Assembly: GCF_029167205.1 (NCBI RefSeq)
Contig: NZ_JARFPL010000005.1
Coordinates: forward strand, 16,984 to 80,983
DNA from: Methanocrinis alkalitolerans
GTDB lineage: Archaea; Halobacteriota; Methanosarcinia; Methanotrichales; Methanotrichaceae
Direction of reading: 5' to 3'
Length of the DNA: 64,000 nt
Shown: positions 1 through 8,824 of the stretch, one piece after another
Numbering within the stretch: the stretch's first letter is position 1
Layout: each line of letters begins with the position of its first letter
Made by a program: the position numbers and the translations under genes
The notes under the pieces: model-generated
Databases searched by the model: none
What the model was told of the DNA's origin: nothing
What the model saw: only the letters and a program-made list of their open reading frames with translations

Positions 1-1005
1 CCGGGGCTCAGCGATATCGATCTCGCCTCGAAGATCGGCGTCGATCGATCCACCATATTCAAGAGCAAAAGAAAGTTCAGGGATTGGGAGATGGTCCAGC
101 TCCTGAACGTCCCCTCAGGGGTGGGGGTGGGGGCGGAGATGATGACCGCGATCTTCGCCAGCTACAGCCCCAAAGCTCCGGTGGAGGTGAGGAGGAAGAA
201 GGCTGGGTTCCAGGAATGGGTCGACCATCCCCATTCCGTATTTCACTCCGCCACCGACACCGATTCGGTATCCATCGTCTACTCTAAGAGCTTCACCGAC
301 TTCAAGATGGTCTTCGATCCCGTCATGGACGACTACAGGGACGCGGGGTTCGTCGAGGACATCCGCTGCTGCCATTACCCCTTCTCCCTGACAAGGATCT
401 CCTGGGACTCCGCCCTGGCGGTGGAGAACACCTTCAATCTCGGCAGAACCGACCTTTTGGAGGAGCCTCCCAAGGAGGAGGAGATCCCCGAGGATTCGGT
501 CAAGCTAACCGATAAGGACAGGCTCGCTCTCCACGCCTTCGTCAAGTACCCCGCCCTCTCGGACTTGGAGCTCTCGCGAAGGACGGGGATTTCAAGGCCC
601 ACCATATCCGGAAAGAGGAACAAGTTCTTCCAGAGCGGGCTGTTGACCCGGCAGGCGAACGTCAACTGGAAGAAGATAGGTTGCGAGCTGATGATCTTCT
701 ACCACATCAACGTCAGGCCGAAGGCAACCTCCGACGATATGATGAAGGTCTACTCTTCCTTCCGGAGGATCGGGGCTGCCGTCTACAGCTACATCCAGCC
801 GGGGGAGATCTTCGGGTCCTTCTTATCCCAGTGCTACGTAGAGATGAAGGAGAGGATGGACCTGGAGCTGAGGGCTCTCGCCGAGGCGGGTCTGATAGAG
901 GAGAGGCCCCTGTACGTCATAATGCCCCTCCGAGAGCTGAAGGTCCGGAAGGTCGACTTTGCCCCCATGGTCAAGTCGATGCTCGAAGTCGAGACTGACG
1001 TATGA
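1..1005 (+). CDS. Tandem AsnC/Lrp-type winged-helix regulator, 5' truncated by window edge
   Basis: The frame is open from base 1, so the gene begins outside the window; an ATG at 91 is internal. The visible protein contains two copies of one unit. The first HTH (PGLSDIDLASKIGVDRSTIF, bases 1-60) is followed by an alpha/beta part. The second HTH (YPALSDLELSRRTGISRPTI, about base 550) is followed by a similar part. Both HTHs share the P-x-LSD-x-(D/E)-L-(A/S)-x-(K/R) pattern. This is a pseudo-duplicated AsnC-like transcription regulator. Its stop overlaps the DtdA start (ATGA), so the two are co-translated. The ligand is unknown. The family call is from motif reading; the duplication is seen directly. 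Confidence 0.75.
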   Translation, partial: PGLSDIDLASKIGVDRSTIFKSKRKFRDWEMVQLLNVPSGVGVGAEMMTAIFASYSPKAPVEVRRKKAGFQEWVDHPHSVFHSATDTDSVSIVYSKSFTDFKMVFDPVMDDYRDAGFVEDIRCCHYPFSLTRISWDSALAVENTFNLGRTDLLEEPPKEEEIPEDSVKLTDKDRLALHAFVKYPALSDLELSRRTGISRPTISGKRNKFFQSGLLTRQANVNWKKIGCELMIFYHINVRPKATSDDMMKVYSSFRRIGAAVYSYIQPGEIFGSFLSQCYVEMKERMDLELRALAEAGLIEERPLYVIMPLRELKVRKVDFAPMVKSMLEVETDV

Positions 1006-1832
1006 CCGGCGATATCGTCGTCGTCGCCACAAGATGCGACCCCGCCAGCCTCAACATCGCCGAGAGTTTGATGAGCCTCGCCCCCTGGGAGGACAAAGGG
1101 GGGCTGTTTGCCAGCTTCAAAGAGCACAGGCTAGTCATCCTCGGGGAGAAGCTGATATCCCTCCGGGGGCTGGAGGAGAGGCTGGGGAGGATGGGCCTAT
1201 CTCCGGAGCTGATCGTCTTCGCCTCTAGACACCAGGCGAAGGACGCCGTCCCCCGGCTCTGCGGCCACTTTTCGGGTAACCCCGGAGAAGCTGTCCTGGG
1301 CGGCAGCGACAGGGAGCTGGCGGTTGCGGCTCCGAAGGCCCTGAAGTCCTTCATCTTGAACCTGGCCGCTCTCTCCATGGAGGGGTTTGAGGTGACCGTC
1401 GAGGCGACCCACCACGGCCCTACAGACCTATCGACCCCCTCCTTCTTCGCGGAGATCGGAAGCGGCCCGGAGGAGTGGAGAGATCCCGCGGCTGGCGAGG
1501 CTGTGGCCAGGTCTATCTTGGAGCTTTCGGATCTGAACTCTCCCCCCTTCATAGGCTTTGGCGGGGGGCACTACTTAAAGCGGCAGAATCAGCTCCTCAT
1601 GGAAACGAATATCGCCTTCGGTCACCTATTCTCCAACTACCAGGCCGGGGGGCTGGACGCGGAGGTCCTCGAGGAGGCGAGGAGGAAGTCGGGGGCCGTC
1701 GGAGCTTACCTCGACCGAAAGTCCCTCCGGTCGGCGGATAAGAGGAAGATCATCGAAGGGCTGGAGGAGATCGGCCTTCCGGCCATGATTGAGGGGGAGA
1801 TAAGGGAGATCTATCCCCTGGAGATACGATAG
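1002..1832 (+). CDS. dtdA: D-aminoacyl-tRNA deacylase, archaeal type (DtdA)
   Basis: A 276-residue protein of the archaeal/plant GEK1-type family, which hydrolyses D-amino acids from mischarged tRNA. Family signatures are seen in order: FASRHQAKDAVP near residue 74, CGHFSGNPGE near 86, VEATHHGPTD near 133, and FGGGHYLKRQ near 187. The His-rich motifs are the zinc and catalytic sites of the family. The length is normal. The ATG overlaps the stop of the upstream regulator by four bases, which implies a shared transcript. Confidence 0.93.
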   Translation: MTGDIVVVATRCDPASLNIAESLMSLAPWEDKGGLFASFKEHRLVILGEKLISLRGLEERLGRMGLSPELIVFASRHQAKDAVPRLCGHFSGNPGEAVLGGSDRELAVAAPKALKSFILNLAALSMEGFEVTVEATHHGPTDLSTPSFFAEIGSGPEEWRDPAAGEAVARSILELSDLNSPPFIGFGGGHYLKRQNQLLMETNIAFGHLFSNYQAGGLDAEVLEEARRKSGAVGAYLDRKSLRSADKRKIIEGLEEIGLPAMIEGEIREIYPLEIR

Positions 1833-2110
1833 CCCCTCTGTCTAAAGGCTTCAGCGACCTCAGTCGCCTCGCCTCTCTTGCTTCATAACCCCTGCATCTG
1901 GTGCTGACTCATCTTCTCGAAACGGTTCCAAAATCAGAATACGAATTTGATATAACTAAAGTCAGCTTTATCGCTGATCAATCTTTGTTAATAATAAGAA
2001 ACTGTTAAATACAAGAATATACCTCTGTAAGCCGTCGAAAGAAGACATTTCCCCTTGATGGAGGTTTGGATTATGGAGAGCTGTATAATAACTATTGAGG
2101 TAACTTTTTT

Positions 2111-3142
2111 ATGATGGCCGCCGTGCTGGAGGGGCCTGGAAGGATGAACCTCCGGGAGGTGGAGGATCCGAAATGTCCTCCCGGAGGTCTCCTCTTGAAG
2201 GTGGTGGCCTCCTCGATATGCAGCACCGACGTCAAGATGTACGAACGCGGCCAGAGAGACCTCGTCTATCCCCGGATCCTGGGCCACGAGATCTCCGGGT
2301 TCGTCTCCGAGAGGGACGGCCGGGGCCCAGGAGTCGGCGAGAGGGTCCAGATCTACCCTGGGGTCTACTGCGGAAGCTGCCCCTCCTGCCGGAGTAAGGC
2401 AGAAAACCTATGCGAGCGGATCAGGATCATCGGCTTCAACCTCGACGGCGGGTTCACCGAGTATCTCGCGGTTCCAAGGGCGTCTGTGGAGAACGGATCC
2501 GTCAACCCCATCCCCGATGACTTAGATTTCGAGGAGGCGGCCCTGGCGGAGCCCCTCGCCTGCTGCATAAACTCCCAGGAGCTGGCGGGGGTTGGCGTCG
2601 GAGATTCCGTCCTGATCTTTGGGGCGGGTCCTGCAGGGCTCCTTCATGCCATGCTGGCCCGCCTGAGGGGGGCGTCGGTGGTAGCCGTAGCGGAGCCCTT
2701 GGATCGCCGGGCGCGCCTCGCCCGATCCTCAGCGGATCTCGTCGTCGATCCCAATAGGGAGGATCTCTTCGATCTCGGGATGGACCTGACGGCAGGAAGG
2801 GGCTTCGACGTCATAATCCTCGCCAGCCGGGACGTTCTCGTCGACTCCGAATTATTTTCTCTCCTAGCCACCCGAGGCAGGATATCTCTTTTCTCAGGGC
2901 TCCCCCCGAACCTCGCCTCGGCGAGGCTGGACTTGAACCGGCTCCACTACCGGGAACATATGATCGTCGGCTCCTATGGATGCACCCCCGCCCAGAACCG
3001 GAAGGCTCTGGAGCTGATCCCGGGGCGCATCGACGTCCGCCGTCTGATCACCGAGAGGATCTCCCTGCGGGAGATCATGAGGGGGATGGAGCACGTCGGC
3101 GAGCGCCGGGGGCTGAAGGCGGTGGTGGCCGATTCTGGATAG
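2111..3142 (+). CDS. Zinc-dependent medium-chain dehydrogenase (sorbitol/threonine dehydrogenase-like)
   Basis: A 343-residue MDR protein. The catalytic-zinc ligands are in CSTD near residue 38 and the GHE motif near 60. The structural-zinc lobe CGSCPSCRSKAENLC has four cysteines (about 88-102). A Rossmann glycine motif, GAGPAG, is at about 171. It should oxidise a polyol or hydroxy-amino acid with NAD(P)+; the substrate cannot be read from sequence. A TATA-like GTTAAATAC at 2004 lies about 100 bases upstream and SD GAGGT precedes the ATG. A second ATG follows directly at 2114. The 278-base gap before it holds only this promoter and A/T-rich sequence. Confidence 0.85.
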   Translation: MMAAVLEGPGRMNLREVEDPKCPPGGLLLKVVASSICSTDVKMYERGQRDLVYPRILGHEISGFVSERDGRGPGVGERVQIYPGVYCGSCPSCRSKAENLCERIRIIGFNLDGGFTEYLAVPRASVENGSVNPIPDDLDFEEAALAEPLACCINSQELAGVGVGDSVLIFGAGPAGLLHAMLARLRGASVVAVAEPLDRRARLARSSADLVVDPNREDLFDLGMDLTAGRGFDVIILASRDVLVDSELFSLLATRGRISLFSGLPPNLASARLDLNRLHYREHMIVGSYGCTPAQNRKALELIPGRIDVRRLITERISLREIMRGMEHVGERRGLKAVVADSG

Positions 3143-3206
3143 CGATCCTGTCCGGATGGCGGTCGTAATCATACGGATCGGACTGATTTGGATGGAGTGA
3201 TCGGAT

Positions 3207-4316
3207 TTGGATGATGGAGCGAAGCTCTTTGGGTCGCGGTTGAACCGTCTGATAGCCGGAGAAAGCCTTTCGAGAGATGAGGCCAGGGAGATGTTCACCC
3301 AGGTGATCTCTGATGAGCAGCCCGACGCCCATCAGGGGGCGTTTCTGGCGGCGATCACCGCCAAGGGTCCCACCTCCGACGAGATCGCAGGAGGGTGGGA
3401 TGCGATCTACGACCTTGACACCTTCAAGGTGTCTCCCAGGGTCTCCGGAGAGCTCTTCGAGAACTGCGGGACGGGGATGGACGCCGTCGATACCTTCAAC
3501 ATCTCCACCGCGGCGTCGATCGTCGCCGCCGCCGCAGGGGTCCCCATGGCAAAGCACGGGGCCAGGGCGATAACCTCCCGGTGCGGGACCGTCGACATCC
3601 TGGAAGTTTTTGGGGTGGAGGTGGAGGCGGACCCCGGGATCGTTGTAGGGAGCATCGAGAGGGCGGGGATAGGAATCTTCAACGGCATGAGCCCCAAAGT
3701 CCACCCCCTGGGTCTGGGCCGGATCCTGGCTAAGATCAGGTTCGGGACGGTCCTGAACATAGCCGGGTCCCTGGCGAACCCGGCGATGCCCCGCAGGGGC
3801 CTGCGGGGGGTCTACTCAAAGGATCTGGTCGTTACAATCGCCGAGGCGATGAAGAAGATAGGCTACTCCAGGGCGATGGTCGTCCACGGCCTCTCTGCCG
3901 ACGGCAAACGCGGTATGGACGAGGTATCTCCATCGGGGAAGACCTTCGTCGCCGAAGTTGGGGAAGACGGCAGGATCGCCACCTTCGAGGTATCTCCGAG
4001 AGACTTCGGGGCAGGATCGGTGGACGAGAACCTCCTCCTCCCCCGGGAAGATCGGGTCGAGGAGGCGGTGGAGCTCTTAAGGGTCCTCTCCGGGATGGAG
4101 AGGGGTCCCAGGGAGATGGCGGTATGCATCAACTCCGCGCCCGTCCTCTGCACCGCCGGGAAGGCCGACGGCCTGCGGGAGGGTTTCTCGATATCTAAGG
4201 ATCTCATCAGGTCCGGTGGTGCCATAGATAAGCTCGCCGACTGGGTCGCCTCCCAGAACTCCGACCCCCTCGCCGGGGCTGAGAGGCTGGAGCTTCTCAT
4301 CGATATGGCCAGCTGA
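3207..4316 (+). CDS. Anthranilate phosphoribosyltransferase-like (TrpD/GT3 family) protein
   Basis: This 369-residue protein has the glycosyltransferase-3 fold: N-terminal helical domain, then CGTGMDAVDTFNISTAASIV near residue 89 (the TrpD GTGGD and NIST signatures). The next block differs from TrpD. HGNR is HGAR, and TSRCGTVDILEVFG resembles the AITSPAGTAD block of thymidine/AMP phosphorylases. NPAMPRRGLRGVYSKDLV matches the TrpD PRRxLxGVY segment. I therefore call a TrpD-like paralogue, not the tryptophan enzyme with certainty. It starts at TTG with SD GGAGTGAT seven bases upstream. It lies 64 bases after the dehydrogenase; no trp genes adjoin it. Confidence 0.8.
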   Translation: MDDGAKLFGSRLNRLIAGESLSRDEAREMFTQVISDEQPDAHQGAFLAAITAKGPTSDEIAGGWDAIYDLDTFKVSPRVSGELFENCGTGMDAVDTFNISTAASIVAAAAGVPMAKHGARAITSRCGTVDILEVFGVEVEADPGIVVGSIERAGIGIFNGMSPKVHPLGLGRILAKIRFGTVLNIAGSLANPAMPRRGLRGVYSKDLVVTIAEAMKKIGYSRAMVVHGLSADGKRGMDEVSPSGKTFVAEVGEDGRIATFEVSPRDFGAGSVDENLLLPREDRVEEAVELLRVLSGMERGPREMAVCINSAPVLCTAGKADGLREGFSISKDLIRSGGAIDKLADWVASQNSDPLAGAERLELLIDMAS

Positions 4317-4439
4317 TGGGAAGATCAACGAGGCGGCTTAGAGGCGGCCTCAGAAGATCGACGGGGGTGGAGAGGCGTATGCTCCTCAGCAGCCGATCCC
4401 GTCTCTTATGCTGCGAGATAACGGCATCCTCAAACCCGG

Positions 4440-5000
4440 TCAATCCGCACCCGTCGCCTTTTCATCTCGGATCTCCAAAATCCCAGAGACCTTGGCGAGG
4501 TACCCTTCCATGTAATCGTCGCAGACCTTCCACTCGACGTCGACATCGATCTCCGCCATGATCTCCTGGAGCTGGACCTTCACCTGGTCCCAGGGGTACT
4601 TGTTCGCAGATCTGCAAAGCTCCGTCAGTAGCCGCAGGGTGGGGACGAAGATCTTCTTGAACTCCGACCTTATGAAGGCCATGAACGGCTCTGAGAGGTC
4701 CCGGTAGACGTAGGACCGCAGCTCCGCCAGGAGCTCGTACTGGGCGTGACAGGGGTCGTCGTAGGGGTCGAGGGACTCCCTCTCCCAGTGCTCCCCGAGG
4801 CTCTGATAGCCCTTCTTGATCATATCGTCGACCCTCCTCCTCCCCGCCCCGTCGCCGATCTCGGCGGCGAGCTTGTAGCCGGTCAGCCGGAGCCGGAGGA
4901 GCTGGACCCTCCCCTCCTCGAAGGTGAGGTTGAGATGAAACCTGCCGAGGTAGTCTGCCATGTGGTCCAGCCTCGTCTCCGGATCGAAGGTGACGGCCAT
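4440..5000 (-). CDS. Conserved-looking hypothetical protein, 186 aa
   Basis: I do not recognise this protein. It is soluble, charged and helix-rich, with a Trp/Tyr-rich middle (HWERESLDPYDDP near residue 71) and an acidic C-terminal third (EIMAEIDVDVEWKVCDDY). The start at 5000 is chosen because GGGGGATC lies nine bases upstream. An upstream in-frame ATG at 5090 would add a Gly/Pro-rich tail and sits too close to the likely TATA box (about 5103-5112). It converges with the TrpD-like gene and is divergent from DGGGP synthase. Codon use matches its neighbours. Confidence 0.7.
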   Translation of the reverse strand: MAVTFDPETRLDHMADYLGRFHLNLTFEEGRVQLLRLRLTGYKLAAEIGDGAGRRRVDDMIKKGYQSLGEHWERESLDPYDDPCHAQYELLAELRSYVYRDLSEPFMAFIRSEFKKIFVPTLRLLTELCRSANKYPWDQVKVQLQEIMAEIDVDVEWKVCDDYMEGYLAKVSGILEIRDEKATGAD

Positions 5001-5235
5001 CGGATCAGATCCCCCGGGGCCTGGAGGCTCCTGAAGCCAGCCGTTCTGACCTCTCACGGCTCTGCGATCCGCCTGATTTTCGAGACCCATTCATATTGGG
5101 ACTTATATATCTTCAGAGTTTAAGACCTTTGGCCCCGGATCAAACGGTGCCGCCCTTTGAGCCCTCGACGATGGGGGCATAAATTTATCCATAGATGAGA
5201 GCTAAGTCAGATCCGTCGGGAGGATTTGGAGGATA

Positions 5236-6057
5236 ATGGTGCAGGTATATCTGGAGATTATGAGGCCCGGAAACTGTCTATTGGCCGGGATAGCCGCACT
5301 GATCGGCCTCCTGGTGGCCGGCAGCAGCCCCGACCCCCTCACCCTCGCCCTGGTCTTCTTCGCGGTCTTCGCGGTGACGGGGGCGGGAAACGGCATCAAC
5401 GACTACTTCGACCGGGAGATCGACGCCATCAACAGGCCCCGCCGGCCTATACCCAGCGGGAGGATCAGCCCGGATTGGGCGAGGGGCTGGTCGGTCGTCC
5501 TCTTCGCCACCGGGTCCGCCCTCGCTCTATTCATAAACGCCCTCGCCTTCGCCATAGCCGTCGCAAACTCGATCCTCCTCTACCTCTATGCCAGAAACCT
5601 GAAGGTGACGCCCTTCGCCGGAAACCTCGCCGTCGGGTACCTGACGGGATCGACGTTCCTCTTCGGCGGAGCGGCAGGAGGGAACGTCGGCATAACCGTC
5701 TTCCTCTTCAGCCTCGCGGCCCTGGCGACCCTGGCAAGGGAGATCGAGAAGGACATCGAGGACGTCGCCGGCGACAGCGCCAGTGGAGCCAGGACCCTGC
5801 CGATAGTCATCGGCGAGAGGAGGTCGTCCTTCCTCGCCGCCCTCTTCGTCGTCGCGGCGATCGTCTTAAGCTACCTCGCACCCCTGGGGAGGGCCTACCT
5901 CGTCGCCGTCACCGTCGCAGACCTCCTATTTCTTGTGGCCCTCGCGAGGATCCTCCAAGGGGACGCTCCCAGGGCCCAGAAGATGCTGAAGGCGGGGATG
6001 ACGGCCGCCCTGGTGGCGTTCATGGTGGCGGCGGCCTCGGGGCTGGGGTATCTTTAA
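5236..6057 (+). CDS. Digeranylgeranylglyceryl phosphate synthase (UbiA prenyltransferase)
   Basis: A 273-residue, multi-spanning UbiA-family protein. The first Asp-rich motif, NGINDYFDREIDAINRPRRP (about residues 54-73), and the second, REIEKDIEDVAGD (about 175-187), are the Mg-prenyl-diphosphate sites. The archaeal DGGGP synthase form adds the second geranylgeranyl chain to GGGP during ether-lipid synthesis in the membrane. SD GGAGGAT lies just upstream of the ATG, with a TATA-like AAATTTATCC near 5174. Length and motifs are typical for the family. Confidence 0.92.
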   Translation: MVQVYLEIMRPGNCLLAGIAALIGLLVAGSSPDPLTLALVFFAVFAVTGAGNGINDYFDREIDAINRPRRPIPSGRISPDWARGWSVVLFATGSALALFINALAFAIAVANSILLYLYARNLKVTPFAGNLAVGYLTGSTFLFGGAAGGNVGITVFLFSLAALATLAREIEKDIEDVAGDSASGARTLPIVIGERRSSFLAALFVVAAIVLSYLAPLGRAYLVAVTVADLLFLVALARILQGDAPRAQKMLKAGMTAALVAFMVAAASGLGYL

Positions 6058-6163
6058 AGGGGGTACCGGCTGGATAGACGGGCATTTCAGAGGTAAGCCG
6101 CCCGGAGACGGCGAAGATGAAATAAAGCGCGCAAAAAAGGTCCCGAGTCTGAAGACTGCCCCA

Positions 6164-6388
6164 TCATCGGAGTCGCAGAAGGCTCAAGATCCGCCGCCAT
6201 CCGCCGGATGAGGGGCGGCTGCGGCCCTGGCCACCGCCGCCACACCCGGGGCAGATCTTCGTCTCCTCCAGGGCTTCGGTGCAGATCGCCCTTCTGACCA
6301 GGATCTTCCCTCCTCCTCCGCAGAGTTCGCACTCCTTCTCCCCTGGGATGATGGTCACCTCCAAAACCCCGGCCCTTCCTTCCATCAT
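6164..6388 (-). CDS. Small double-CxxC zinc-ribbon protein
   Basis: The core reads as GEKECELCGGGG followed 20 residues later by ICPGCGGGG, two CxxCGGGG knuckles like those of DnaJ-type zinc domains, so it probably binds one zinc. Function is unknown. The start is uncertain: in-frame ATGs at 6451, 6430, 6409, 6388 and 6385 lie in a 21-bp tandem repeat, each with an SD-like GGTGAGGGAGG in front. I chose 6388 as the shortest that keeps the conserved-looking part. The Arg-rich C-terminus follows the second knuckle. Confidence 0.6.
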   Translation of the reverse strand: MMEGRAGVLEVTIIPGEKECELCGGGGKILVRRAICTEALEETKICPGCGGGGQGRSRPSSGGWRRILSLLRLR

Positions 6389-6451
6389 CCCTCCCTCACC
6401 TTTCCCCATCCTTCCCTCACCTTTCCTCATCCCTCCCTCACCTTCCTCCAT
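6385..6451 (-). repeat. 21-bp tandem repeat carrying SD plus ATG in each unit
   Basis: On the minus strand about three units of the form GATGxGGAAAGGTGAGGGAGG follow one another with a 21-base period, encoding (M-x-K/E-G-E-G-G) in frame with the zinc-ribbon gene. Each unit holds a strong SD-like purine run and its own ATG. The period is a multiple of three, so copy-number change keeps the frame. Confidence 0.8.
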
Positions 6452-6482
6452 CCCACCATCATCCTTCCACCAGTCGACGTTT

Positions 6483-7070
6483 CTAAGGCCGCCATCTCGA
6501 CCTGATCCCGGCGGCTCCTGCGTAGAGGATCGGCGCCAGGAGGGCGTTTGATAAGATCGTCGGCACCCCCACCTTCATAAAGGAGGGGGCGACGAATCCG
6601 ACGAGGCCGATCCTCCCGTCGGCTATCGCCTCGACTATCCCGGCGCCTCCCCGGGCCAGCTCTGGAAACGAGAGGATACCATAGTAGCTGGCGAGGACGA
6701 AGGCGAGGAAGCTTGAGGCCGTCGCGATGACGACAGCGGCCGAGACCGCCCCCGGCCGCAGAGAGCCGTCCTCACCCCTCAGTCTATCTGCGGCGATCTT
6801 GCAGGAGACGATCCCCGCCATGTGGGCAGGGACATTGGCGAGGGGGAAGGGGGCTGCAGTGGCGGTGGCGAGGGCGAGGCCGGTGGCGAGGCCCACAATG
6901 GAGGCCTGCGAGAGGGACATCCGGATCAGAAGGACGATGAGGCAGTAGAAGGATATCGATATTCCGAACTGGAGATCGCCGGTGATCGATCCAGAGAACC
7001 TCATCAGGTAGTGGACCGACCAGGCGAGGGCTATCAGGAGGCCCGTGAGGGCGATATCTTTGGAGTTCAT
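6483..7070 (-). CDS. Integral membrane protein, possible ECF transporter S component
   Basis: A 195-residue protein with about six hydrophobic segments (near residues 5-22, 38-52, 57-72, 82-95, 108-130 and 150-190) and short loops. Size and topology resemble substrate-binding S components of ECF vitamin or amino-acid transporters, and the N-terminal ITGLLIALAW-type start is common there, but no specific substrate motif is recognised. SD GTAGAGG lies upstream. It lies downstream of gltX on the same strand, 27 bases away. Confidence 0.6.
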   Translation of the reverse strand: MNSKDIALTGLLIALAWSVHYLMRFSGSITGDLQFGISISFYCLIVLLIRMSLSQASIVGLATGLALATATAAPFPLANVPAHMAGIVSCKIAADRLRGEDGSLRPGAVSAAVVIATASSFLAFVLASYYGILSFPELARGGAGIVEAIADGRIGLVGFVAPSFMKVGVPTILSNALLAPILYAGAAGIRSRWRP

Positions 7071-7097
7071 AATGCCTCTACACCTTAATCGACTCCC

Positions 7098-8795
7098 TTA
7101 TCGGTGGGCGAAGTACGCCACAACCTCATCCTCAGATACCGAATCGATCCGGACGAAGCCGTACCTCTCGAACTGGACGACCCTATCGAGGTCTTCTTTT
7201 ATCCCGACCTCACCTATCCCGGAGTCGACGCCGTCGGGGCGCATCACCCGGACGGGGACGCCGTCGGGGGGAGCCCAGTGGATGATCCGTAGCTTCATCT
7301 CCTTCGCCTGGTGGGGGTCGGTCCCGATGACCCGTCCCCGGAGGGGGTCGGTGGCGACGATCTCGAGGTTGCAGAGGTCTTTGAGCCGCAGGCTTGCTCC
7401 TGCCTTCAGGTCGGTGAGGTCGTCGGCGGAGACGAGGAGCTTCGGCCCCGCGGGTATCTCGCGAAGACCCAGGTCCAGGGTCGGGTGGAAGGGGGCGTTC
7501 GCCACCGCTGGCACGTTCCCATCGATCTCCATCTCCACCGGGTCCTTGACGAAGAAACGCCTCTTGGCATCGGGGTCGACGATCTTTCTGTTCTCGGCAA
7601 AGATCGAGTCCATGCTGATGCTGATATCCGTCTCCCCCACCCCCAGCTCCACCATGAACTTCCTGAGCGCCTCGGGGCGGATCCCCCTCCGCCGGAGGGC
7701 CCGGACCGTCGGCATCCGGGCGTCGTCCCAGCCGGAGTACTCCCCCGCCTCCAGGGCCCGCCGGAGGGCGGAGGTGCTGAAGGAGCCGAACTGGTGGATC
7801 TTGATCCTCCCCCAATGGATCGTCTTGGGGTAACTCCAGCCCATGTGGTCGTAGAGGTACCTCTGCCTTCGCTCGCTGTCCATCAGGTCTTTACCCCGGA
7901 GGATGTGGGTCACCCCCAGGAGGTGGTCCTCGACGGCGGACTCGAAGTCGAGGAGGGGCCAGACCCGGTACCTATCGCCGACCCTCGGGTGGTCGGCGGT
8001 GACGATCCGAAAGGCGGCCCAGTCCCGCAACGCCGGGTCCTTGTGGAGGATATCCGTCTTTATCCTCAGGACGGCGTCGCCGGGTCCCAGGCCGCCGCTC
8101 ATCATCTCTCCCCAGAGGGCCATGTTCTCCTCGGGGCTCTGGTCCCTGTGAGGACAGGGTTTTGCACCGTCCTTCAGGGCCTTGAAGGAGGCCTGATCGC
8201 ACCGGCAGACGTAGGCTCCGCCCCTCTCTATCAGCTCTTTCGCCACCTCGTAGTACTCGGGGAGACGGTCGCTGGCGATGATCACCTCGTCGGGGACCGC
8301 CCCCAGCCACCGGCAGTCCTCGATATACCAGCCGTAAGCCTCCGGCATCGGCCTCTTGTTGACGGGGTCGGTGTCGTCGAAGCGGAGGAGGAACCTTCCG
8401 CCGTACCTTCTGACGTACTCGGAGTTGATGATGATCCCCCGGGCAGATCCGACCGTCGGCGGACCGTTGGGGTTTGGGGCAAACCTCATGACGACGCCGC
8501 CTTCGGCCCCGGAGAGGGCGGCGAGCCCCTTATCCGGCTCTTTCTTGCTTCCAAGCTCCGCGAGAAGCTCTGGGGCGATCTCGATAAGCCGCTTCTCCCA
8601 CTCCTCCGGCCCCCCTCCCGCCACCTCTGAGAGGACCGAGGCGACTATGGGCGATACCTCCTTCGCCCTCCCCCGCAGGTCGGGTCGCTCCCCCATCAGC
8701 TTTCCCATCACCGCTCCCGCCTGGGGCGCGGCCCTGTACTTCACCGCGTTCTGAAGGGCGTACTTCTCTATGATCTCCCTGATATCGTCGGCCAT
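7098..8795 (-). CDS. gltX: Glutamyl-tRNA synthetase, archaeal type
   Basis: A 565-residue class I synthetase that charges tRNA-Glu. An archaeal N-terminal extension of about 100 residues precedes the catalytic domain, which opens RFAPNPNGPPTVGSARG near residue 104. The HIGH position reads TVGS and the KMSKS position reads FSTSA (GSFSTSALRRA near 334), so both signatures are degenerate. RFDDTDP near 138 is canonical. The archaeal/GlnRS-like beta-barrel anticodon domain follows. SD AAGGTG lies seven bases before ATG 8795. The pair of degenerate motifs is odd but the rest is intact. Confidence 0.9.
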   Translation of the reverse strand: MADDIREIIEKYALQNAVKYRAAPQAGAVMGKLMGERPDLRGRAKEVSPIVASVLSEVAGGGPEEWEKRLIEIAPELLAELGSKKEPDKGLAALSGAEGGVVMRFAPNPNGPPTVGSARGIIINSEYVRRYGGRFLLRFDDTDPVNKRPMPEAYGWYIEDCRWLGAVPDEVIIASDRLPEYYEVAKELIERGGAYVCRCDQASFKALKDGAKPCPHRDQSPEENMALWGEMMSGGLGPGDAVLRIKTDILHKDPALRDWAAFRIVTADHPRVGDRYRVWPLLDFESAVEDHLLGVTHILRGKDLMDSERRQRYLYDHMGWSYPKTIHWGRIKIHQFGSFSTSALRRALEAGEYSGWDDARMPTVRALRRRGIRPEALRKFMVELGVGETDISISMDSIFAENRKIVDPDAKRRFFVKDPVEMEIDGNVPAVANAPFHPTLDLGLREIPAGPKLLVSADDLTDLKAGASLRLKDLCNLEIVATDPLRGRVIGTDPHQAKEMKLRIIHWAPPDGVPVRVMRPDGVDSGIGEVGIKEDLDRVVQFERYGFVRIDSVSEDEVVAYFAHR

Positions 8796-8824
8796 TCAAG
8801 AGCACCTTCCTCTCAGCGGAGATC

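Noticed and set aside
3207..4316. AMP phosphorylase, completing the AMP pathway with R15P isomerase and RuBisCO
   Set aside because: TrpD motifs (GTGxDxxxTFNIST, PRRxLxGVY) dominate and the length is about 130 residues too short.
7311..8630. Long open frame on the plus strand (439 codons)
   Set aside because: It is the antisense shadow of gltX in G+C-rich DNA; product has no domain and is rich in Pro/Gly/Asp/Val.
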